A stretch of DNA of 29,116 nucleotides from positions 1 through 29,116 of the IMG/VR virus record IMGVR_UViG_3300025929_000042; one strand, given 5' to 3'. Origin of the DNA: a virus. Positions 7,066 to 15,539 of the stretch are shown here, piece by piece. The stretch's first letter is position 1, and every line of letters starts with the position of its first letter. A model generated the notes under the pieces. That model had not been told where the DNA came from. It searched no databases and saw only the letters and a list, made by a program, of their open reading frames with translations. The translations under genes were made by a program, and so were the position numbers.

Positions 7066-9444
7066 CTAGCTAGCGAACACGCCTTTGTCGAAGCCCCGGT
7101 TGGCGTCGTTGAAGACGAAGATCGTCTCCGGGTCGTCCAGGCCGGCGGAGGCGAACACACCGTTGTTGAACCCGTGGGCGGCGTCGTCGAAGCGGAACAC
7201 GTTGGTCGCCTGCTTGACCGCCCGTTCCATCCCGAACGTGGTGGTGAGGTTTCCGCCCTCGGTGACCCGGTGCTGGATCTGCTCGATGAAGAAGTCGTGG
7301 TCAAGCCCCGTTACGCCCTCAACGATGTGGACGCGGTCGGACAGGTCCCGGCCGACCTGCTGGACGAGCCGCGCGTTGTTCCGCACCCCGAGGATCGTGA
7401 TCTGCACGGTGGGGAGCCGCTCGGCGCGCGCCGCGATGATCAGGTCGGCGATCGCAGCGGCGTCGTGTACTCCAGCCCACGGCACCTCGATGGTCGAGGA
7501 CGGCGACCGCGCACCGTACTTGGCGATCGACGCCGCATCAGACGCCTCGATCGTGTAGGAGCGGCGCTTGGCGACCGCCCGGCCGCTCACGACCAGCTCC
7601 GAGATCTGCGCGCCCGACGCCCCTGCCGTGAACGTCAGCGTGACCGTCTGCGCGTTGGTCAGCGTCCAGCTCGCCGTGACCGTGCCGACCGCGGTGTAGC
7701 TCGGCGACACCGAGAACAGCACGATCGGGTCATTGGTCTGCGCGACGATCGTGAGGGTCTGGTTCGGGTCGATCTGGTAGACGTCCTGGCTGGACCACAC
7801 TTCTTCGACGTCGGGGCCGGGATTGAGCTCATCGACGGTGAACGACACCTGGTTGACGATGTCGGCCCAGCCGTGGTCGTAGGAGATCTGGGAGAAGGCG
7901 GGTTCGTAGCCGCCGGCGCCGTCGGTGAGGTTGGCCTGCACCGTGGTGGAGGCGGTGTCGAGGAGCCGGTGGTGGCGGTCCCGGAACACGATCTCGCCGT
8001 CGGGGCCTGCGTGGATGATCGCGCCGGGGCCTTCCGAGGACACGAGTTTGGTGAGCATGTCCCAGGCGTCGTCCCCGTTGCACCACCACCAGCGGATGAA
8101 GGTGCCGCCCGGGTCGAGGTCGCGTTTGTCCGCAGGCCAGCCAACGGCGTCCAGGAGGTGCCCGATCGCGGTGCCGGTCCGCAGCCCCTGGTAGAGGATC
8201 GTGGAGACCTTCACGCCCTTGAGGTCGGCGAGGCCGTCCAGGGCGGTCGCGGAGACCGTGGAGTTCATGTGGTCGACGTTGATTTGGTACTGGTCGAGGT
8301 GCCCGCGGAACAGGGTGTAGGTGACGCCGTTGAGGCCGACGGTGGCCCACACTGCGCGGGCGGGGAGGATGTCGCCGGCGAGGGGTGAATCAGCCCGGTC
8401 AGGTGAGTAGTCGCCGCTCAGGTTGCTGATCATCCATGCGGCTTGGCCGGCAGCGGGGGGCGAGAGGGAGCGGGCTTGGTCGCGGCCGTACTGGGCGTTG
8501 AGTCCGCCGGAGGCCAGGACGCGGTCGGTGATGTCGTCGCCGGGGTCGGTGAAGTCGCCGTCGCCCGCCCAGTCGATCGCCAGGCTGTAGGTGGGTTCGC
8601 CGATGACGACGCGGGTGGCGGCCTCGGCGAGGGTCCCGGAGTCGCCGGTGGCAGACGTTGCGGCGATGCTGCGGGTCTCGGTGAGGGTGCCGGCGTCGGT
8701 GGTCGGGACGGTCGCGGTGAGGGTGGAGGTGCCCTCGGTGAGGGTGCCGGAGTCGGTGCCGCTGATGGGGGTGGCGGTGATCGCGGACTTGATTGTGATG
8801 AGGAACCCGGCGCTGTTCTGTGCCGCGGGGCTCATCGTGGGGGTTCGGGTGCCGGTGGCGCCCGCGCTGGTGAGGGCCTGCTGCCCGACTTGGAGGTTGG
8901 AGCAGTTCACACCCGGCACGACGATGGACTGCTGAGTGGTCCCGGTCATCGCCGGGTCGAGTGTGAAGGTCGGGACCGTCGTGGTGTTGTTGTTGCAGGT
9001 CGCGATCGCCAGTAGCAGGCAGCCGGCGTTGACGGCGGTCACGCTCGGCAGGACCAGCGAGGTGGTGCCGGTGTATACCGACACGGGGCCGGCGGCGTCC
9101 AGCGGGCTCGTCAGGTCGGCGCCGGTGATGCGGCCGATGACCAGGATGCAGCGGCCCGCGGCGTTGCCGGTCACGCTGAAGCTGTAGTTGGCGGGCTCGG
9201 ACCCGACGTTGGTGATCGGCTTGACCCAGACACCGATCGACGCGTTGCCGAAGTCGGTTTTGCAAAGCGTCCACCCGGCGGGTGCGCTGAAGGCCGGTGT
9301 GCCGCTGTTGTCGCGGAAGTACGCCAGGGCCCACAGCACGTCGCCGGTGACGGTGTTGGTGGGCCGGGTCGCTGTGAGTGAGGTCGCCGAGGTGTTACTG
9401 GCCGAGGTGATGTTGCCTGTGCCGGTTTGCGCCGCAGCGGTCAT
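7066..9444 (-). CDS. Large tail-tip / baseplate hub-like protein (792 aa)
   Basis: This is the second-largest protein of the tail block and very probably the tail-tip hub. Residues 1-222 form a beta-rich, Thr/Ala-rich, Ig- or lectin-like domain. A linker (about 229-275) holds three degenerate copies of a DSGTLTE motif. Residues about 280-740 resemble the hub core, with a YSLAIDWAGDGDFTD entry, a DYSPDRADSPLAGDI element and a domain with INVDHMNSTVSATALDGLAD. The C-terminus ends with two copies of a FxFxDAxxGFxxGVFAS motif, seen at the end of related tail proteins, possibly for docking. The order tape measure, distal tail protein, hub is the usual siphovirus order. Fusion of an Ig-like domain to the hub is inferred from composition. 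Confidence 0.75.
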   Translation of the reverse strand: MTAAAQTGTGNITSASNTSATSLTATRPTNTVTGDVLWALAYFRDNSGTPAFSAPAGWTLCKTDFGNASIGVWVKPITNVGSEPANYSFSVTGNAAGRCILVIGRITGADLTSPLDAAGPVSVYTGTTSLVLPSVTAVNAGCLLLAIATCNNNTTTVPTFTLDPAMTGTTQQSIVVPGVNCSNLQVGQQALTSAGATGTRTPTMSPAAQNSAGFLITIKSAITATPISGTDSGTLTEGTSTLTATVPTTDAGTLTETRSIAATSATGDSGTLAEAATRVVIGEPTYSLAIDWAGDGDFTDPGDDITDRVLASGGLNAQYGRDQARSLSPPAAGQAAWMISNLSGDYSPDRADSPLAGDILPARAVWATVGLNGVTYTLFRGHLDQYQINVDHMNSTVSATALDGLADLKGVKVSTILYQGLRTGTAIGHLLDAVGWPADKRDLDPGGTFIRWWWCNGDDAWDMLTKLVSSEGPGAIIHAGPDGEIVFRDRHHRLLDTASTTVQANLTDGAGGYEPAFSQISYDHGWADIVNQVSFTVDELNPGPDVEEVWSSQDVYQIDPNQTLTIVAQTNDPIVLFSVSPSYTAVGTVTASWTLTNAQTVTLTFTAGASGAQISELVVSGRAVAKRRSYTIEASDAASIAKYGARSPSSTIEVPWAGVHDAAAIADLIIAARAERLPTVQITILGVRNNARLVQQVGRDLSDRVHIVEGVTGLDHDFFIEQIQHRVTEGGNLTTTFGMERAVKQATNVFRFDDAAHGFNNGVFASAGLDDPETIFVFNDANRGFDKGVFAS

Positions 9445-9448
9445 CGGA

Positions 9449-9946
9449 TCAGACGAGGCTCAGCGTGACGGTGAGCTGCCATGTGCTGCCGGACGCCTTG
9501 GTGCCGAGGCTTTCGGCCTTCCGGTTCAGCATCCGGCCGGCGGCGCTGGCGTTGAAGATGCCCCATTCGTTCCACGCGAAGTTCGCGTCCGAGGACCCGA
9601 ATGTTGCCCGGAAGGTGATCTGCTCGCTGCCGCTGGTGGTGCCGTCGGTGTGGGTTGGGTACGTGGAGTCCATGGCCTTGCGGAGGGTGCTGCCGCCCAG
9701 CAGGTCCGTCTGCGTCTGCGCCGCCGCGGTGGAGCTGTTGCCGACGCCGAGGTAGGCGTTGGCGTTGCTGAACGCCGTAATCGCGGTGCCGATGAGGCGT
9801 TCCCACAGCGCGGACGCGCCACCGTAGGTGAGGGCGTTCCCTTCGATCTCCAGCACCTCGAAGGGGTCGTCGCGGGCGAAGGCCTGGTCGTCGGCGTACT
9901 TGCGGACGATGGTGCGGCACCGCCAGCGGATCACTTCGTGGGCCAC
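9449..9946 (-). CDS. Minor tail protein following the tape measure (165 aa)
   Basis: The protein has a beta-rich core typical of tail-fibre or distal tail modules: LTYGGASALWERL, a NANAYLGVGN turn, a TYPTHTDGTTSG stretch and WNEWGIFN. Such sequences are common in actinophage virion proteins next to the tape measure gene. The GTG at 9944-9946 is placed by a GGGGAG Shine-Dalgarno sequence six bases upstream and lies 16 bases inside the end of the tape measure gene, implying coupled translation. In-frame sequence further upstream is the antisense-like reading of that gene's repeat region and is not coding. The position suggests a tail-tip component, but no specific role can be assigned. Confidence 0.7.
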   Translation of the reverse strand: MAHEVIRWRCRTIVRKYADDQAFARDDPFEVLEIEGNALTYGGASALWERLIGTAITAFSNANAYLGVGNSSTAAAQTQTDLLGGSTLRKAMDSTYPTHTDGTTSGSEQITFRATFGSSDANFAWNEWGIFNASAAGRMLNRKAESLGTKASGSTWQLTVTLSLV

Positions 9947-12900
9947 GGTGCTCTCCCCGCTCTGCTCAGCATGTCCAGGCTCTTGGCGAGCCAGTTCTGC
10001 AGCTCCAGTTGGGAGCCGATGGCGCCGTAGTTTTGGAGGGTCAGCTTCACGACGACGGACTGTGCGGCGTAGGCGCCGTCGCCGCCGACCGTCACGCCGT
10101 AGTGGCCGGGGCCGTAGGCGACCCCGTAGTGGGAGGGGCCGACGGCGACGCTGTACTCCGACGGGCCGTATGCCACCCCTGAATGCGACGGGCCGACGGC
10201 GACGCCAGAGTGCGAAGGGCCAACGGCTACGCCGGAGTGCGAGGGGCCGTACGCGACGCCGGAGTGGGAAGGGCCGTAGGCCACGCCGGACTGTGAAGGC
10301 CCGTACGCCACTCCGGAGTGGGAAGGCCCATAGGCGACGCCGGAGTGCGAGGGGCCGTACGCCACACCAGAGTGAGACGGGCCGACCTTCGTGGTGGTGA
10401 GGAGCCCCTGGTTGATGGCCTCTAGCAGCAGCCCGTGCTGCTTGGCCTCCGGTGCCCGTACCACGAACTCGTCGTGGCTGGCTGCGATGACGTTGCGGTC
10501 GCGGCCCGACTTGCCCTTCACCCACCCGCCGGTCGCGAACCCGGGGATGCCCAGGCCGCCCGGGTCGCCGGCGAGGCCGAGGAGCTTGGCGAGCATCATG
10601 TCGCGGCCGCCCTGCCGCTGGATCGCCCGCTCCCCGAGCCGGCGGTCTTCGAGGGTGATGGCGCCCCCCTGGGCTTTGCGCGGGTAACCCCACCATTCCC
10701 CGCCACGCACGCTGGTTTCCCGGACGACCGCGCCGGTGTGCGGCGCCTCGATGATGCGGCCGTTCCCCGCGTACAGGTAGGTGTGGCCCGGGTGGGGCTG
10801 CCCGACCGCGCCCGGGATCGGTGACCCGATCGTCCGCAGCGCCTGCCGCTGGGTGTAGGTGGTGCGGGTGATATCGATGCCGGCGCCGTGCTTCCACGCC
10901 CACCAGGTCAGCCCCGAACAGTCGAACGCGTTCGGCCCCGTCGCGCCCCACACGTACGGCTTACCGATCTGCGCCCGGGCCGCCGCGACCACCGGGCCGC
11001 CCGAGCCGGCGGCCTTCTTCCACTCGGCGGCCATGGTGTCGCCGATCTTCTTGATGAGCCCGGCGATGCCGTCGTCGATCGGCCGCATCACTGTGGACAC
11101 CTGACCGGACCCGGCGAAGTTCACCGGGCCGCCCGTCGCGAACCCCTGTAGCTGGCCGCGGCGGGCGAGGGCACGCATCCGCAGCATGGCGCCGTGGCCG
11201 CCGACCGCGCGGACTTCCTCGGGCGTCCAGACGTGCTCGTTGACGCGCAGGATCGCCGGCACCGAGTCGTACGCTTCAGTCGACTCCGGGCCGATCGCTG
11301 GGACCGGACCACCCGCAGCCAGGCCGGGGATGCGGCGCGACGGGTCATGCGCCGTCGTCCACAGGCCCTTGGCGTTGACGGTGATGTTGGCCTTGCGGTC
11401 TTTGATCTTGTTCAGCTCTTTCCAGAGCTGGTTCGCCTTGCTGCGGGCGATGCCCATCGCATCCGCAGCCCGCAGGAACGCGGAGCGGGACACGTTCGTC
11501 GCGCCGGTCGCGTTCCCCGTCGCACGCGCCAACGCGTCCACCTGGGCGCGGGCAGCCTGGTTGCGGCCGGCGAGGGCGTACAGCACGGGCAGGGCGGCCT
11601 GCACGCGCGCGTTGTAGCCCTGCTGTGCACCCGCGGCGCCGTCGGTGCGGAGCGCCTGGATGCGGGCCTGGTTCGCTGCGTCGGTGACCCGCTTGATGTA
11701 GGTGGACAGTGCCCCCGAGCCGGTGTTCGTCGCGCCGGTGAGCCGCTGGTAGGCGGCCCACAGTTGCTCGGCGCGGGTCCGGGACCCGAGCATCGCGGTG
11801 GCCTGGGCGATGAACGCAGCCTTCGACACGTTCAGTTGGCTGGTGTTGATGCCCAGCGACGTGGCCAGCGCATCCACCTGCGCTTTCGCCTCACGGTTCC
11901 TGCCGGCGAGCGCGTACAGCAGCGGGAGCTGTTGGATGACAGCGTTGCGGGCGGCGTCCATGTTGTGGGTCCGCTGGAACTCCGCCGTCGCCAGGTCCTT
12001 CACCGAGGACAGCTGCTGGGCGAACGCCTGCCGCAGTTGCAGGCTGGCTTGGGAGTTGCCCTTCAGCGACCCGGACGCTTTCCCGATCTGGTCGGCGAGC
12101 TGCCGGTACCCCTCCCGCATCTGCGTCGTCGCCTGGAACACCGCCAGGCTGGGGTTGAAGGCGCCGTCGAGCGCGGCGGTCAGAGCGGTGACCCGGTCCT
12201 TCATCGCCAGCGCGGAGTTCGCCGCGTTGTCGAGAGCGAGCTTGATCGCCTGGGTCGGGTCTTTCGCGGCCTGGACCGCCGCCTCGTAGTTCTGGATCTT
12301 CGCCGTGGCTTCGGTCGTCAGGTGCCCCGTCTTGTCCAGGCTCTTGGACAGGTCAACGCCGGCGGCGGTCGCGAGGTCGAGCGCCTGGTCGCGGGTAATG
12401 CCGTACTTCTCGCTGAGCAGGTCCGCGCCGTCCTGGACGCGGTTCATCGCCGCGCGTTCCTTGTCGAGCGCGTCCTGGGTTTCCCGCAGGCTCTTGGTCA
12501 GGGCGCCGACCGCTCGGTTCTGCGCGTCCGTCGGGTTTTGCGAGTCCCGCTGCGCCTGCGTCAGCCCTTGCGTGGCCTTGATCAGCTGGTTGTTCAGGAC
12601 GTCGGCCTGCTTCTGCAGTTGACCGATGAACTTCTCGCGGCCGGCCAGGTTGTTGGCAGTGGCACCCGACTCGATCCGCATCGTGTCGATCAACTTGTCG
12701 GTCGCCGACTTGGCGTTCAGCGCCCGGCTCGCGAAGACGAACAGCGCGGCTCCGGCGGCGATGTAGATCGCCGGCCCGGCCGCTGCGACCAAGTTGAGGC
12801 CGCGCTGCGCCAGCGTCATACCCCGCGTCGCCGCCACTCCCTCACGGATCCGGCCCGACAGCCCGGCAACACCGCCGACCAGCCCCGTGATCGGGGCGCG

Positions 12901-13914
12901 GAGGAGGAGGCTGGAGATGACCAGCTGCGACAGCAGCGGTGAGAAGTGCGCGGCTGCGTTCGCGGCGCCGAGCATCCCGCGCGTCGCCGACAGCAGGGTG
13001 GTGCCGAGCGGGAGCATGTCGTTGGCGAGGGTGACCACCGTGGACCCGGCTGACGCGGCCGCGGCACCGAAGTCGTCGAGGGCTTGGGGTGCGTTCGCGC
13101 CGGCCTGGTCGATGAGGCGCTTCATGTCCTGCCCGGCGATGAACCCGCCGATCCGGGCACCGAAGCCCTGCACCGCCACCGAGGAGTTGTCGAGGGCCCG
13201 CGTCAGGTTCGGCATCAGGGACTGGGCGTCGGCGACGACGTTGTTGAACGCCGACAGGGCTTGCGGCTCGTAGGAGGCGGCGAGGTTGTGGTAGTTGTCG
13301 GCGAGCTGGGTGGCCAGCACCGCGGACGCTTTCTGTTGGTCGTCGAGGGTCTCCCACTTCCCCGCGAGGTCGGCGGTGGCGTTGACGACCGGGATGATCG
13401 AGGACGCGGCAACGGCAGCGAACCCCGACAGCGACACCACCGCGGCGGTCGCGGCCGGCGCTATCGCAGTCGCGGCCGCCACCAGCGTGCCGATCCACCC
13501 CGCGGTGGTCGCGCCGCCCTCCGCCCCGGACGCCACCGTGCGCATCAGCGTCCGCCGGAAGTTCTCCTGCGACCGTTGTGATTCGTCGGTGGAGCGGCGG
13601 TTCCGCTGGTTCGACTCGGTGTTCCGGTCGGTTTCCTGCGTCTGCCTGCGCGTCTCATCCGTCGACCGGCGGGTCTGCTGGTTGGACTGCTGCTGGCTTC
13701 GTGTCCGCTCCCGCTCCACCCCCAGCAACTGCGCCATCGCCTGCGCGAGCCGCGCCGCGCCCCGCTCGGACGCTTCGAAGTCGGAGCCGCCCTGCCCGTT
13801 CGCGCGGCGCATCTCATCCGACACGTTGCGGGTCGCGGCCTGTGCGGCGCGCATCGCAGCGATGTAGGCGGTGACGTCCGCCCGCAAAGCAACGGAGACT
13901 GTACGGTCCGCCAT
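9931..13914 (-). CDS. Tape measure protein with NlpC/P60 domain and C-terminal repeats
   Basis: At 1327 aa it is by far the longest protein, with the helical Gln/Ala-rich start, central hydrophobic segments (about residues 140-200 and 330-400) and long helices typical of tape measures, which set tail length. Two homologous modules of about 113 aa (around residues 652-765 and 765-840) share LYALAGRN and AQVDALA. Residues about 975-1080 are an NlpC/P60 peptidase domain: Cys999 in FDCSG, His1044 in GHTYLYAG and His1059 in IEAPH. It could cut wall peptides at injection. Eleven 9-aa repeats (GPSHSGVAY type) occupy 1178-1276. The start has a GAAGGGGGTG Shine-Dalgarno sequence and follows the frameshifted tail chaperone gene by 15 bases. 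Confidence 0.93.
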   Translation of the reverse strand: MADRTVSVALRADVTAYIAAMRAAQAATRNVSDEMRRANGQGGSDFEASERGAARLAQAMAQLLGVERERTRSQQQSNQQTRRSTDETRRQTQETDRNTESNQRNRRSTDESQRSQENFRRTLMRTVASGAEGGATTAGWIGTLVAAATAIAPAATAAVVSLSGFAAVAASSIIPVVNATADLAGKWETLDDQQKASAVLATQLADNYHNLAASYEPQALSAFNNVVADAQSLMPNLTRALDNSSVAVQGFGARIGGFIAGQDMKRLIDQAGANAPQALDDFGAAAASAGSTVVTLANDMLPLGTTLLSATRGMLGAANAAAHFSPLLSQLVISSLLLRAPITGLVGGVAGLSGRIREGVAATRGMTLAQRGLNLVAAAGPAIYIAAGAALFVFASRALNAKSATDKLIDTMRIESGATANNLAGREKFIGQLQKQADVLNNQLIKATQGLTQAQRDSQNPTDAQNRAVGALTKSLRETQDALDKERAAMNRVQDGADLLSEKYGITRDQALDLATAAGVDLSKSLDKTGHLTTEATAKIQNYEAAVQAAKDPTQAIKLALDNAANSALAMKDRVTALTAALDGAFNPSLAVFQATTQMREGYRQLADQIGKASGSLKGNSQASLQLRQAFAQQLSSVKDLATAEFQRTHNMDAARNAVIQQLPLLYALAGRNREAKAQVDALATSLGINTSQLNVSKAAFIAQATAMLGSRTRAEQLWAAYQRLTGATNTGSGALSTYIKRVTDAANQARIQALRTDGAAGAQQGYNARVQAALPVLYALAGRNQAARAQVDALARATGNATGATNVSRSAFLRAADAMGIARSKANQLWKELNKIKDRKANITVNAKGLWTTAHDPSRRIPGLAAGGPVPAIGPESTEAYDSVPAILRVNEHVWTPEEVRAVGGHGAMLRMRALARRGQLQGFATGGPVNFAGSGQVSTVMRPIDDGIAGLIKKIGDTMAAEWKKAAGSGGPVVAAARAQIGKPYVWGATGPNAFDCSGLTWWAWKHGAGIDITRTTYTQRQALRTIGSPIPGAVGQPHPGHTYLYAGNGRIIEAPHTGAVVRETSVRGGEWWGYPRKAQGGAITLEDRRLGERAIQRQGGRDMMLAKLLGLAGDPGGLGIPGFATGGWVKGKSGRDRNVIAASHDEFVVRAPEAKQHGLLLEAINQGLLTTTKVGPSHSGVAYGPSHSGVAYGPSHSGVAYGPSQSGVAYGPSHSGVAYGPSHSGVAVGPSHSGVAVGPSHSGVAYGPSEYSVAVGPSHYGVAYGPGHYGVTVGGDGAYAAQSVVVKLTLQNYGAIGSQLELQNWLAKSLDMLSRAGRAPWPTK
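10087..10383 (-). repeat. Eleven 27-bp tandem repeats in the tape measure gene
   Basis: Eleven in-frame units encode GPSHSGVAY or variants. The first eight are nearly identical in protein but differ at third codon positions, so the DNA is not homogeneous. The last three (toward 10087) have drifted, with Tyr or Glu replacing Ser or His. Silent divergence suggests the peptide is under selection rather than being a recent slippage product. Length variation by recombination between units is still likely. Confidence 0.95.
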
Positions 13915-13929
13915 ACGACGTCACCCCCT

Positions 13930-14831
13930 TCACAATCGGTCGGGTGGGTCCCAGGTGCGCATGACGGTGAACCGCAGGGCGTGCAGGTCCTTGTCCTGCA
14001 CGTACTCGCGTTGCCGCGTGTGGAGCGCCTTGCAGCCGTGGCAGACCCTCGGCGGGTCGACCTTGTAGCCCTGATAGGCCTCGGACGTGAGGGTCTCCGA
14101 GAGAGGCTCTCCGCAGCCCGGGCAGGTGTCGCCCTCCACGTCCAGGAGGCTGATCGCCCAGGCGCGTTCCTCGTCGGTCCACTCGGCTTCGGTCTCGGTG
14201 ACCGCGCGGACCAGCCGGCCGTCCTCGTACTCGTAGGTGATGAACGTGCGCGGCTCCCACCCCAGGAACCGGCGGCGGGAGATCCCCCAGGCGCGGGCGG
14301 CTTCTACTTCGAGGCGGTCCTCGCGAGAATCGCGGACGCGGCGACGGATTTTGGGGCATCGACCGTGATCTTGTTCAGGCCGATCGCGCCGCCGAACAGC
14401 TGCAGCAGCTGCCCGTCGGTGAGGACGTCGGCGAGCTCCCCGGCCTGCGCCTCGGTCATCACCGGGTCGACGCAGCACTTGGCGATCAACGCGACCGGGA
14501 AGCTCCGGGCGTTCGCGCCCATCGCCTCGTCCTCTTTGTTGCCCTCCCGCGGCGGGTGCTCGGCGAGGAGGTCCCGGTACACGTTGCGGGGCAGCCCCCG
14601 CAGCCCGAAGGTGTGGGTGTGCTCGCGCATCTCGGCCTCGAGCGCCTGGATCTCCTCGGCGATCTTCCGTGCCTGCCCGCCGGAGGCCAGCGAGTCCCCG
14701 GCATCGGCCTCACGCGCCTCGTCCAGGTCCGCCTCGAGTGCCTCGTGCCGGCGGACCAGGTCACCGCGCAGGCAGATGGGCACGCCCGTCTCGGGCAGCC
14801 GTGCCCCCGCAATCAGCTGCTCGATGTCCAT
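13930..14831 (-). CDS. Tail assembly chaperone G-T fusion by -1 frameshift (about 300 aa)
   Basis: The zero-frame gene shifts by -1 at CCCAAAA (14349-14355) into a second frame that runs to 13930. The fusion keeps the first 161 residues of the G protein and adds 139 new ones. The added part has a charged helix, then a beta-rich stretch with TFITYEYEDGRLVRAV, then Cys237-x2-Cys240 and Cys264-x2-Cys267 with His271, which looks like a zinc-binding pair. The second frame has no good start of its own. In lambda and many siphoviruses G and GT act together to fold and wrap the tape measure protein, whose gene begins 15 bases downstream. The slip site and the position strongly support this reading. 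The efficiency and the exact shift point are inferred. Confidence 0.85.
14304..14831 (-). CDS. Tail assembly chaperone (G-like, 175 aa)
   Basis: This is the unshifted product: an acidic helical protein with a long charged helix (about residues 22-65), then a PVALIAKCCVDPVMTEAQAGEL segment broken by loops, ending 14 codons after the slip site. It sits between the major tail protein and the tape measure genes, the standard place of the G chaperone. Its ATG overlaps the major tail protein stop by one base (TGATG). Codons further upstream belong to the major tail gene in another frame, so this start is preferred. Both G and GT would be made from one message, in a ratio set by the frameshift. Confidence 0.85.
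   Translation of the reverse strand: MDIEQLIAGARLPETGVPICLRGDLVRRHEALEADLDEAREADAGDSLASGGQARKIAEEIQALEAEMREHTHTFGLRGLPRNVYRDLLAEHPPREGNKEDEAMGANARSFPVALIAKCCVDPVMTEAQAGELADVLTDGQLLQLFGGAIGLNKITVDAPKSVAASAILARTASK
14349..14355 (-). promoter_or_regulatory. Slippery heptamer CCCAAAA for -1 frameshift
   Basis: On the coding strand the sequence reads GC-C-CCA-AAA in the zero frame, an exact X-XXY-YYZ heptamer. Slipping back by one base joins Lys161 to Ile of the -1 frame, which stays open for 139 codons. The zero frame stops 42 bases further on. The GC-rich sequence just downstream could form a stimulating structure; none was calculated. Confidence 0.85.
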
Positions 14832-15313
14832 CAGGCCGCCACCGTCGCTTCGGTGTCGGCCTGGGTGTGGTTGAACAGCTTCTGGTCGACGGTCTGCGGC
14901 TCGTTCAGCTTCGGGGCCTGCCGCATCCGGGCGCCGCACCGCACCGGGTACACCTCGGCCTCGTCGTCAGCCGCCCAGGAGGAGTCATGGGCCTTGTTGC
15001 GGCGGACGCACAGGTAGCCGAGGGTGCCGGGGACGAGGGTGGTGTAGCCGATGTCGTCGACGGTGGCCTGCTGCCGCTTCCAGGTGAGGGTGATCTCGTA
15101 CTTGGTGGTGCCCGCGTCCTCGGTCTCCGAGGTGGAGGCGAGGGCGGTGTTGTCGACGCTGGCCTGGTCGGGCTTGATGTCGAGCCCTTCCTTGGTGATC
15201 ACCGTCTGGAGGTCGGTGCCGCCGTTCAGCTCCGTCGCGGTGGGCAGGGAGACGTTGGCGACGGCGAGGACGAAGGTGACCTTGACGTTGCCGTCGCCGA
15301 GGAGGTCGGCCAT
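14831..15313 (-). CDS. Major tail (tube) protein
   Basis: The 160-aa protein is beta-rich, as tube proteins are, with strands around VKVTFVLAVANVS, a long loop rich in Asp and Thr, TTKYEITLTWKR and TLGYLCVRRN. Its length and its place directly before the G/GT chaperones and after the connectors match the major tail protein of siphoviruses. The ATG has an AAGGAG Shine-Dalgarno sequence seven bases upstream. The protein would polymerise into the tail tube around the tape measure. No Ig-like decoration domain is fused to it. Confidence 0.85.
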   Translation of the reverse strand: MADLLGDGNVKVTFVLAVANVSLPTATELNGGTDLQTVITKEGLDIKPDQASVDNTALASTSETEDAGTTKYEITLTWKRQQATVDDIGYTTLVPGTLGYLCVRRNKAHDSSWAADDEAEVYPVRCGARMRQAPKLNEPQTVDQKLFNHTQADTEATVAA

Positions 15314-15316
15314 GGG

Positions 15317-15538
15317 TTACTCCTTGGGGTCCGTGGCCGCCTTGCTGCGGCTCTTGCTGGGGGTGGGCGGGGTCTCGGTGTCCTTGGCCGCGGGGCTCTC
15401 GGCGGGCTGGGCGGCGTGCTCGGCCTCGTCGTCGGGGATGGGCTCCCAGTCGGGCCACCGCCGCAGCGCCTGCCGGGCGATGTCGTGGGTGACGGTGTGG
15501 TCGTCCTTGCGGCGGCACTTCACGAACTCGATCGCCAT
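15317..15538 (-). CDS. Hypothetical small protein (73 aa)
   Basis: This is a small hydrophilic protein with an ordered first half (MAIEFVKCRR to WEPIPDDEAE) and a disordered, Pro/Lys/Ser-rich second half. Small proteins that end in such a tail often accompany tail-tube genes in actinophages, but I cannot name a role. It lies between a small beta-rich virion protein and the major tail protein. Its ATG follows the upstream stop by one base and has a GAGGATC Shine-Dalgarno sequence within that gene's end. The Lys-rich tail could contact DNA or another virion protein. That is speculation. Confidence 0.6.
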   Translation of the reverse strand: MAIEFVKCRRKDDHTVTHDIARQALRRWPDWEPIPDDEAEHAAQPAESPAAKDTETPPTPSKSRSKAATDPKE

Positions 15539-15539
15539 G

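Noticed and set aside
6205-8388. A 727-codon plus-strand open frame
   Set aside because: It is antisense to the tail-tip genes, is Arg/Val/Asp/Gly-rich without domain pattern, and is explained by GC-rich codon bias on the opposite strand.
10087-10383. CRISPR-like array
   Set aside because: The regular 27-base period is coding, in frame and without distinct spacers.
9947-10951. Upstream extension of the minor tail protein frame through the tape measure repeats
   Set aside because: The extension is an out-of-frame reading of the 27-bp repeats, and a good Shine-Dalgarno sequence marks the GTG at 9946.
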